Below are positions 1-6,723 of a stretch of DNA of 6,723 bases, one piece after another (the stretch's first letter is position 1; every line of letters begins with the position of its first letter). The stretch spans positions 1 through 6,723 of the forward strand of contig JAISMA010000141.1 in assembly GCA_031276985.1 (NCBI GenBank), in the 5' to 3' direction. The stretch comes from Helicobacteraceae bacterium. Lineage in GTDB: Bacteria > Campylobacterota > Campylobacteria > Campylobacterales > SZUA-545. Both the position numbers and the translations under genes were made by a program. The notes below the pieces were generated by a model, which was given only the letters and a program-made list of their open reading frames with translations, was not told the DNA's origin and did not search any database.

Positions 1-38
1 GAGACGAATATGGGATTGCCTGATTCGACGTTAGCCAT
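1..38 (-). CDS. Possible gene start running off the left edge (unrecognised)
   Basis: A minus-strand ATG at 38-36 opens a reading frame that stays open to the window edge (12 full codons, beginning MANVESGNPIFV). It is preceded by GAAAGG (51-46) with a 7-base spacer, a good ribosome binding site. It would follow the Hcp-like gene in the same direction after about 160 bases. The product is not recognisable from so few residues. Plus-strand frames here also read open for a few codons, so an upstream gene ending within the first 60 bases is an alternative. Low confidence. Confidence 0.3.
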   Translation of the reverse strand, partial: MANVESGNPIFV

Positions 39-80
39 TGTCGAGCCTTTCTTGTAAGGTTTAGAATTGAAACGGACGAT

Positions 81-101
81 CTTAAGCAATGTTAGCTTAA
101 G
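81..101. repeat. Short inverted repeat, 7-bp stem and 7-base loop
   Basis: CTTAAGC (81-87) and GCTTAAG (95-101) are exact reverse complements separated by 7 bases. The repeat lies about 100 bases beyond the stop codon of the minus-strand Hcp-like gene, directly after a G-poor tract. No T-run follows it on either strand, so it is not a classical intrinsic terminator. It could be a 3'-end stabilising hairpin or a protein-binding site. Confidence 0.4.
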
Positions 102-182
102 AGACGACGAAAGGGAAGGGGAACGGGGAAATCATCGAAAAAGGTATATCGAGGAGAGGGAAACGAAAGAAAATGAGAAACG
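101..182 (-). terminator. Candidate Rho-dependent termination region downstream of the Hcp-like gene
   Basis: Just past the stop codon of the minus-strand gene the transcript would be strongly C/U-rich and G-poor. I count about 29 C and 7 G in bases 180 to 101. Such an excess of C over G is the known hallmark of Rho-loading (rut) sites. A hairpin (81-101) follows it. I see no intrinsic terminator here. The assignment is inferred from composition only. Confidence 0.35.
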
Positions 183-199
183 CTTGCCGAAGCATAGTT

Positions 200-1207
200 T
201 CATTTTATAGAGGCGTTGGTTTCTTGGGCTTTCTTTTGCTTAAGAAGCTCTTTTGCGCTAAAGCAGTCAAGGCGATCTTTGCCATATTTGCACGCTTTGG
301 TATAGTATTTTAAGGCTTTATCAAGATCTTTTGGCGCTACTTCCGCTTTTGGAAATTCTAAATCAATTTGCACGGCGCGATAATCATAGAAATGGTCTTC
401 GCTATCGTAAGCGTTCCAGCCTAATTCGTACATTCTGGCTATAGACGAGCAAGCGATCGCTTCTTTGTTTACGTCGCACGCTTTTTCAAACGCTTTTATA
501 ACGCTATCCTCTTTGGTTTCAGCCATTATTCTAGTCGCCTTGGCGCGATAGCAAATTGCTCCCAGCGGATCGTTCTTGCAGGCTTTGGCGTAGTATTCCG
601 AAGCGATCTTTAAGTCTTTTGGAATTCCTTCGCCGATCTCGTATGCGTAGCCTACCCTTTGGCAAGAGTCAAAGGCTGATTGATATTTGCTGTCGCAATC
701 TTTCTTATAGTACTCGATTGCTTTAGACATATCTTTCGGAACGCCTTCGTATCCTGTTTCATATAAATAAGCGACCGCCGAGCAATTACCAGCGTTAAGA
801 TCGCAAGCCTTTATGCGATATTCTAACGCTTTTGAAGCGTTAATATCAGTTCTACCGTTTTCGTTGCCGACTATATCTTTAACGTATATATTAGCGGCGC
901 GCGTGCAAGAAATGTGGTATCCGCACTCGCAACCTTTATCGTAGTATTCAAGCGAAAGGCTAAGGTTGTTATCTTCTGTGGAATAACCAAGCAGATCGCA
1001 AGCCTTTCCGTATTTATAATCGCAGGCTTGTTTGTATAGTTCTACGGCTTTCTGTCGATCCTTTTTGAGTCCGCTTGTTCCGCTCGAATAACTTTCGCCC
1101 AACTCGTAGCAACTTTTGCCATTTTTATTCTCGCACTCTTTTCTTGTTTGTGTGATTGAGAACGCAAAAGTAGAAAGCAAAACCAAAACGGTTATTAACC
1201 TAATCAT
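200..1207 (-). CDS. Secreted Sel1-like repeat protein, Hcp-like (Helicobacter cysteine-rich family)
   Basis: 335 residues. Residues 1-19 form a Sec-type signal peptide (basic start, hydrophobic ITVLVLLSTFAFSI core). The rest is a chain of Sel1-like alpha/alpha repeats of the type G-x-x-KD-x-x-KA-x-x-YY-x-KAC. Eight cysteine pairs are visible at about 25/33, 62/70, 93/101, 135/142, 171/182, 210/219, 244/253 and 306/315, plus an extra Cys95. In the Hcp family such pairs form a disulfide in each repeat of an exported protein, so a periplasmic or secreted location is inferred. An unusual acidic and aromatic insert (about 264-288) interrupts the spacing before the last repeat. The ATG is set by GGAGG (1218-1214) 6 bases upstream. 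The gene lies 51 bases after murF on the same strand and may be co-transcribed with it. Residues from about 93 onward match the plus-strand gene at 5999. The cellular role is unknown; Hcp relatives have been linked to immune stimulation and penicillin binding, which should not be transferred without testing. Confidence 0.88.
   Translation of the reverse strand: MIRLITVLVLLSTFAFSITQTRKECENKNGKSCYELGESYSSGTSGLKKDRQKAVELYKQACDYKYGKACDLLGYSTEDNNLSLSLEYYDKGCECGYHISCTRAANIYVKDIVGNENGRTDINASKALEYRIKACDLNAGNCSAVAYLYETGYEGVPKDMSKAIEYYKKDCDSKYQSAFDSCQRVGYAYEIGEGIPKDLKIASEYYAKACKNDPLGAICYRAKATRIMAETKEDSVIKAFEKACDVNKEAIACSSIARMYELGWNAYDSEDHFYDYRAVQIDLEFPKAEVAPKDLDKALKYYTKACKYGKDRLDCFSAKELLKQKKAQETNASIK
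318..931 (-). repeat. Left arm of inverted paralogous repeat (Hcp-like genes)
   Basis: On the minus strand this stretch codes for the part of the first Hcp-like protein (residues about 93-296) that is homologous to 6128-6723 on the plus strand. Similarity is patchy. Bases 566-668 match 6373-6475 in reverse complement with a single mismatch, and 318-355 match 6686-6723 exactly. Other parts diverge clearly. Confidence 0.85.
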
Positions 1208-1258
1208 CTTGAACCTCCGTTAGTTAGTTGAATTTAGATCGCCGCGAAACCAAGAACG

Positions 1259-2704
1259 TTAAACGTAGCTTGGCGCGTCGTTGGCAAATAGTATTAAATC
1301 GCCCGATCGCGTCTCTTTGGCGAGTATAGTTTCCAGCCCGCGTTTGTCGTATATACGTTTGCGTTTGTCGCGATCGATATGCGAGCAGAGCAGATCGGCG
1401 TTTAGCGCTCCCGTTATAAACGCGAGATCAAAAACTTCGTTAATTTTTGCGGCAAGCGCGATATTGCTCTCGTCGTCGCTTTCCACAATGCCCGGCGTAA
1501 CGATTACTTTGCGTCCGTTCCACGACGAACAAAGCGAGATCGCGCCGAGCATGCCATCCAGATTGCCGTTATAGCTGTCGTCCAGAATAAATTTATATTT
1601 GTTTTTAATAGGCTGCAGGCGATGTTCAAAATTGTTCAATTTGCTTACGGCTTTTGCGATCTCTTCTTCGCCGATACCAAGTTCTAGCGCCGCCAAAAAC
1701 GCAAGCGATATATTAACGGCGTTAAAGCCGCCTAAAACGGGCGTTTCAAGCCGAATAACGCGATCATGTAACGCCAAATTCCACCGCGTTCCATCCAGCG
1801 TAGCCTCAAGATTTTGTATCTGCGCGTCGTTTAGCGTTACGATCGCGTCGTTTGCCTCGACTTTGGCGCTTTCATGAACGATTGCGCGTCGCATTCTTGG
1901 CGAAATTAGCGCTTCGCGTTTAGCGCGTTTTATATTCTCTTCGGTTTTGAAATATTCAATATGCTGTTTGCCGACTTTGCCTATAATTGCGTAATGCGGT
2001 TGCGTCATCAGCGCGATCGTCATAATATCGCCTATTTCGCGCGCGCCAGCTTCGATTATATAAATCTGCGCGTCGCTTGGCAGAGAGTTGTTTATATCGG
2101 CGGCGATTCCAAGATCGGTATTTACGTTGCCAGGGGTGGCGTAAGTTCTGAAACGCGGTTTTAATATGTCGAGTAAAAAATGTTTCAGGCTTGTTTTGCC
2201 GTAGCTTGCCGTTAAAACGATTACGATTAGATCTTTGCGATCTAGCAGTTTGCGCGAGGCTTGCTTTTTGAAGCGCGATCGCAAAAAGTTTTCCAAAATC
2301 TGCGAGCAAATAAGCGTCAAAATCAACGTCGATAAAACTCCGCCGCTTTGCGCGATCTCAAAAAAGCGCAGCGTTTCGATCAGCGCGGAAGCGAACGCCA
2401 AAAGCGCGAAAAACCGCTTAACGCGCGCGGTAACGACCAGCTTTTTATCTATTTTGCGATACCACAAAAACAACGTCGGCAGATAGACGAGGTAAAAAAA
2501 TACCCAAAAATACGCGCCCGCGACGTAAAACAGCGCGATCGGCAAAACGATATTGGCGACGTTCCACCACGGCTTCGTATGATGAAAAACCAGCCGATCG
2601 AGGCGGTAGGAGAACCATTGCAGGTTCAAAATCAGATACCATCCGAGCGTCAAAAGCAAGAAAACGCGCGAAATTGACTCAAAAACAGGCAGAAACGTTT
2701 GCAA
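1259..2704 (-). CDS. murF: UDP-N-acetylmuramoyl-tripeptide--D-alanyl-D-alanine ligase (MurF), membrane-anchored form
   Basis: 481 residues. MurF uses ATP to join D-Ala-D-Ala to the UDP-MurNAc tripeptide in peptidoglycan precursor synthesis. Residues about 12-30, 50-82, 97-115 and 121-140 are hydrophobic membrane segments in place of the usual soluble UMP-binding domain. The Mur ligase core follows: nucleotide loop TASYGKTS (165-172), TPGNVNTDLG (190-199), the acidic motif IIEAGA (216-221), HIEYF with a downstream K/E cluster (248-264), GGFNAVNISLA (325-335), and the C-terminal-domain signature DDSYNGN (375-381). The loop starts with Ala where most Mur ligases have Gly. The start is TTG, supported by AAAAAGG (2720-2714) 9 bases upstream; an in-frame stop at 2743-2741 leaves no ATG or GTG further out. 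I recall Helicobacter and Campylobacter MurF having the same membrane-first layout, so this is probably lineage-typical. A related Mur ligase paralogue is less likely because of the DDSYN motif and length. Confidence 0.88.
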   Translation of the reverse strand: MQTFLPVFESISRVFLLLTLGWYLILNLQWFSYRLDRLVFHHTKPWWNVANIVLPIALFYVAGAYFWVFFYLVYLPTLFLWYRKIDKKLVVTARVKRFFALLAFASALIETLRFFEIAQSGGVLSTLILTLICSQILENFLRSRFKKQASRKLLDRKDLIVIVLTASYGKTSLKHFLLDILKPRFRTYATPGNVNTDLGIAADINNSLPSDAQIYIIEAGAREIGDIMTIALMTQPHYAIIGKVGKQHIEYFKTEENIKRAKREALISPRMRRAIVHESAKVEANDAIVTLNDAQIQNLEATLDGTRWNLALHDRVIRLETPVLGGFNAVNISLAFLAALELGIGEEEIAKAVSKLNNFEHRLQPIKNKYKFILDDSYNGNLDGMLGAISLCSSWNGRKVIVTPGIVESDDESNIALAAKINEVFDLAFITGALNADLLCSHIDRDKRKRIYDKRGLETILAKETRSGDLILFANDAPSYV

Positions 2705-2762
2705 AATTAGACGCCTTTTTTGTAAGATCGTCGTTTTATATCAAAGGAAAGGTTAAGCGGCG
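2705..2762. promoter_or_regulatory. Compact divergent promoter region between murF and clpS
   Basis: These 58 bases must carry the start signals for both directions. On the minus strand TATAAA (2740-2735) is a fair -10 element for murF, placing initiation about 25 bases before its TTG. On the plus strand TAAGAT (2723-2728), preceded by a run of six T (2716-2721), is a weak -10 candidate for the clp operon. The two -10 candidates lie within about 20 bases of each other, so polymerases could interfere. I see no clear -35 boxes, as is common in Campylobacterota. Confidence 0.4.
2714..2720 (-). promoter_or_regulatory. Ribosome binding site that fixes the TTG start of murF
   Basis: AAAAAGG on the minus strand (2720-2714) lies 9 bases before the TTG at 2704-2702. 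It is the only Shine-Dalgarno-like site between the in-frame stop at 2743-2741 and the first hydrophobic segment, so it supports the non-ATG start. Confidence 0.5.
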
Positions 2763-3067
2763 GTGGCGACGAAAGAGGAATGCGATCAAACGCTTGAGCG
2801 AGAGGCGAGTCTGCAGCCTCCTCGCAAGTATCAAGTGTTGCTCCACAACGATCATTACACGACGTGGGAGTTTGTGATCAAAGTGTTGGAACGGATTTTT
2901 CACAAGAATCAAACGGAAGCCGAGCGGATCACCTATTCCGTCCATCATCGCGGCGTTGGCGTGTGCGGCGAATACACCCGCGAAATAGCGCAGACAAAAG
3001 TTTTACAGGTGCATTCCACGGCGAAGGCAAACGGCTTTCCGCTTAGATGCTCCATGAAGGAGGTTTG

Positions 3068-3068
<1 letters not shown>
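2763..3068 (+). CDS. clpS: ClpS, N-degron adaptor for ClpAP, with an altered pocket
   Basis: 101 residues, close to E. coli ClpS (106). ClpS binds proteins with Leu, Phe, Tyr or Trp at the N-terminus and delivers them to the N-domain of ClpA in the cytoplasm. The family core is plain: PPRKYQVLLHND (19-30), EFVIKVLERIF (36-46), VHHRG (60-64), CGEYTREIAQTKV (68-80) and a C-terminal FPL (92-94). Asn29 and His61 match E. coli Asn34 and His66, which contact the substrate alpha-amine. The residue matching Asp36 is His31 and the one matching gatekeeper Met40 is Trp35; both are unusual. The start is GTG, with AGGAAAGG (2745-2752) 10 bases upstream. The TGA stop shares its A with the ATG of clpA, implying translational coupling. 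First gene of the clpS-clpA-aat operon. Confidence 0.93.
3057..3063 (+). promoter_or_regulatory. Strong ribosome binding site setting the clpA start
   Basis: AAGGAGG (3057-3063) inside the last codons of clpS lies 4 bases before the ATG at 3068. It favours this ATG over the in-frame ATG at 3047, which lies upstream of it. From 3068 the N-terminus also lines up residue for residue with E. coli ClpA (His22-Glu23-Phe24). Confidence 0.75.
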
Positions 3069-5252
<2,184 letters not shown>

Positions 5253-5269
<17 letters not shown>

Positions 5270-5930
5270 GCGCCCTCCGCTATATCTTATCGGCATAAGC
5301 GAGCCTTTTCCGAGTCTCGACGAGGATTTTGACGATCTGATCGCAATCGGCGGCGATCTATCCGTCGATCGTATGCTTGGCGCGTATAAAATGGGGCTGT
5401 TTCCTTGGTTTATCGAATATCGCATGCCGCACTGGTATTCGCCGCGCATTCGTATGATCTTAGAGCCGTCAAAATTTCGCCTTTCAAAAAGTCTGGCGCG
5501 GACGATCAGGAGCGATCGCTTTGAGATTAGAACCGATTGCGCGTTTGAGCAAACGATTGTCTCGTGCGCCAATATCAAGCGCAAACGCGAAAAAGACACA
5601 TGGATCACAAGCGATTTTGTTAAAGGCTACTGCGAACTTCACGAATTAGGCTATGCGCGATCGGTAGAATCGTGGCAAAACGGGGAGCTTGTGGGCGGAT
5701 TGTACGGATTGCAGATCGGGCGCGTATTTTTTGGCGAATCCATGTTTGCTTCTAAGCCCGACGCGTCAAAAGCGGCGCTCGCTTTTTTGAGCCGAAACCA
5801 GCCTTTTGGCGAAATCGATATGATCGACTGCCAAGTTCCAAGCGCGCATTTAGCTTCGCTAGGCGGCGTTGAAATATCGCGCGAAAACTACTTGAAACGC
5901 TTAAAATACGCAATCGACAACACACAATAA
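5253..5930 (+). CDS. aat: Leucyl/phenylalanyl-tRNA--protein transferase (Aat)
   Basis: 225 residues from the chosen start. Aat transfers Leu or Phe from aminoacyl-tRNA to the N-terminus of proteins (classically those starting with Arg or Lys), making N-degrons read by ClpS. Motifs in order: GGDLS (33-37), GLFPWF (48-53), WYSPRIR (61-67), TWI (116-118), ARSVESW (135-141), LVGGLYG (146-152), GESMF (161-165), IDCQ (191-194) with the probable catalytic Asp and Gln, then SLGG and ISREN. WYSPRIR departs from the usual WWSPDPR, and ARSVE has Arg for the usual His of AHSVE. The start is uncertain. TTG at 5253, overlapping clpA by 17 bases, puts GGDLS about 30 residues in, as in E. coli. TTG codons at 5193 and 5202 would add up to 20 residues, and no ATG, GTG or TTG occurs between 5253 and GGDLS. 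Ribosome binding sites are weak, so translational coupling to clpA is inferred. Gene identity is secure; the start is less so. Confidence 0.9.
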
Positions 5931-5957
5931 CCGAAATTCATTAAAATGCGTTTATTA

Positions 5958-5971
5958 GCGTATTGCGTATT
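5958..5971. repeat. Tandem 7-bp direct repeat in the aat to Hcp-like gap
   Basis: GCGTATT occurs twice in succession (5958-5964 and 5965-5971) in the 68-base gap. The gap also holds an AT-rich TAAAAT (5942-5947) that could act as a -10 box for the downstream gene. There is no visible terminator for the clp operon, so read-through into the next gene is possible. Confidence 0.3.
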
Positions 5972-5998
5972 CGACAAATACAAATCTGGGAGCAATAA

Positions 5999-6723
5999 AT
6001 GCGATCGATAACAATTCAAGCATATAAAGGATTTTTCGTCAAAGTAGCGATTATTTTTTTATCATTTGTATCGCTTGCGTTAGGAGGTTTATTCGTTAAA
6101 GCAAATATTGATGAGTTTGCGGCAAAATGCGACGCTAACATAAGTACTTCTTGTCATAATGTAGCGTTAATATACGCCAACAAAGACGAATGGGATAAAA
6201 TAGATACGCAAAAATACTTAGAGTACTATACAAAAGCCTGCGATCTCGACGTTTCTTATTGTAAGGGGGTAGGCGAAATCTATGAACGCGGATATAATGG
6301 CGTTCCAAAAGATACAACCAAAGCAATCGAATATTATAAAAGAAAATGCGATAGCAAATTTGAAGACTTTAGCTCTTGCCAAAGGGTAGGCTACGCATAC
6401 GAGATCGGCGAAGGAATTCCAAAAGACTTCAAGATCGCTTCGGAATACTACGCCAAAGCCTGCAAGAACGATCCGTTAGGGTGGATTTGTATTCGCGCAA
6501 AGACAACTAGAATAATGGCTGAAACTAAAGAGGAAAGCGCTATAAAAGCGTTTGAAAAAGCGTGCGACGTAACCAAAGAGGCGATCGCCTGCTCATCTAT
6601 AGCTAGAATGTACGAATTAGGCTGGAGCGCTTACGACGATCTTGACTATTTCTATAACTATCGCGGCGGACAGATCGATTTAGAGTTTCCAAAAGCGGAA
6701 GTAGCGCCAAAAGATCTTGATAA
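5999..6723 (+). CDS. Second Hcp-like Sel1-repeat protein, 3' end beyond the window
   Basis: 241 codons are visible with no stop. The ATG is preceded by GGGAG (5988-5992) with a 6-base spacer. Residues 12-32 form a hydrophobic signal or anchor segment after a basic start. Five cysteine pairs of Sel1-like repeats follow (44/52, 81/88, 117/127, 155/164, 189/198), with the same G-x-P-KD and YY-x-KAC spacing as the minus-strand gene at 200-1207. From about residue 44 the two proteins align throughout, and residues 127-159 are nearly identical. The N-terminal part differs, and this copy lacks about 50 residues of early repeats present in the other. By comparison some 40-50 residues should remain beyond the edge. 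It is probably exported. The gene starts 68 bases after aat and might be read from the clp operon or from its own promoter. Function is unknown. Confidence 0.88.
   Translation, partial: MRSITIQAYKGFFVKVAIIFLSFVSLALGGLFVKANIDEFAAKCDANISTSCHNVALIYANKDEWDKIDTQKYLEYYTKACDLDVSYCKGVGEIYERGYNGVPKDTTKAIEYYKRKCDSKFEDFSSCQRVGYAYEIGEGIPKDFKIASEYYAKACKNDPLGWICIRAKTTRIMAETKEESAIKAFEKACDVTKEAIACSSIARMYELGWSAYDDLDYFYNYRGGQIDLEFPKAEVAPKDLD
6128..6723 (+). repeat. Right arm of inverted paralogous repeat (Hcp-like genes)
   Basis: Partner of the left arm at 318-931 in opposite orientation, about 5.2 kb away. The single mismatch in the best block is at 6430. The homology reaches the last base of the window, so the repeat probably extends further. 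Confidence 0.85.

Noticed and set aside
81..101. Intrinsic terminator at the CTTAAGC inverted repeat
   Set aside because: The stem is short and AT-rich and no T-run follows on either strand.
1281..1877. Two plus-strand open frames opposite murF
   Set aside because: They mirror the MurF C-terminal domain and show no recognisable protein.
1956..2309. Minus-strand frame overlapping murF in another phase
   Set aside because: Arg/Asn-rich shadow of the Mur ligase core, with no motif of its own.
3047..3067. Alternative upstream ATG for clpA
   Set aside because: The strong Shine-Dalgarno sequence lies after it, and the seven extra residues are not part of the ClpA N-domain.
6135..6326. Minus-strand open frame opposite the second Hcp-like gene
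   Set aside because: The plus strand carries regular cysteine-paired repeats matching a paralogue, so the reverse frame is a shadow.

Overview
The window looks like chromosomal DNA from a member of the Campylobacterota (epsilonproteobacteria). Three things point there: the gene order clpS-clpA-aat, which I recall from Campylobacter; a MurF whose usual N-terminal domain is replaced by membrane segments, as I remember for Helicobacter and Campylobacter MurF; and two secreted Sel1-like proteins with regularly paired cysteines, resembling the Helicobacter cysteine-rich (Hcp) family. The core genes are richer in G+C (many GCG and CGC codons) than is usual for Campylobacter or Helicobacter, so this is probably not one of the well-known pathogens. 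Genus is not assignable by eye.

Layout. Bases 1-199 hold no complete gene: a possible minus-strand gene start running off the left edge, a short inverted repeat, and a tract that is C/U-rich and G-poor on the minus strand and may be a Rho-dependent terminator. Minus strand 200-1207 is an Hcp-like protein, and 1259-2704 (also minus) is murF, 51 bases upstream of it. A 58-base gap (2705-2762) separates murF from the divergent plus-strand operon clpS (2763-3068), clpA (3068-5269) and aat (about 5253-5930), whose genes overlap by 1 and about 17 bases. After 68 bases comes a second Hcp-like gene on the plus strand from 5999, cut off by the right edge.

Function. aat, clpS and clpA form the adaptor and delivery branch of the bacterial N-degron pathway. 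Aat adds Leu or Phe to protein N-termini, ClpS recognises such N-termini, and ClpA unfolds the substrate and feeds it to ClpP, which is not encoded here. MurF completes the UDP-MurNAc-pentapeptide precursor of peptidoglycan. The two Hcp-like proteins are probably exported and are paralogues of unknown function.

Most notable: (1) ClpS has His and Trp at two key positions of its N-degron pocket, normally Asp and Met; (2) Aat departs from two family signatures; (3) the Hcp paralogues form an inverted pair around murF-clpS-clpA-aat and share a 103-base block with one mismatch, suggesting gene conversion or recent duplication; (4) the palindrome GCGATCGC, known as HIP1 in cyanobacteria, is strongly over-represented. 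I see no wholly new multigene system; the altered N-degron module is the best candidate for new biology.
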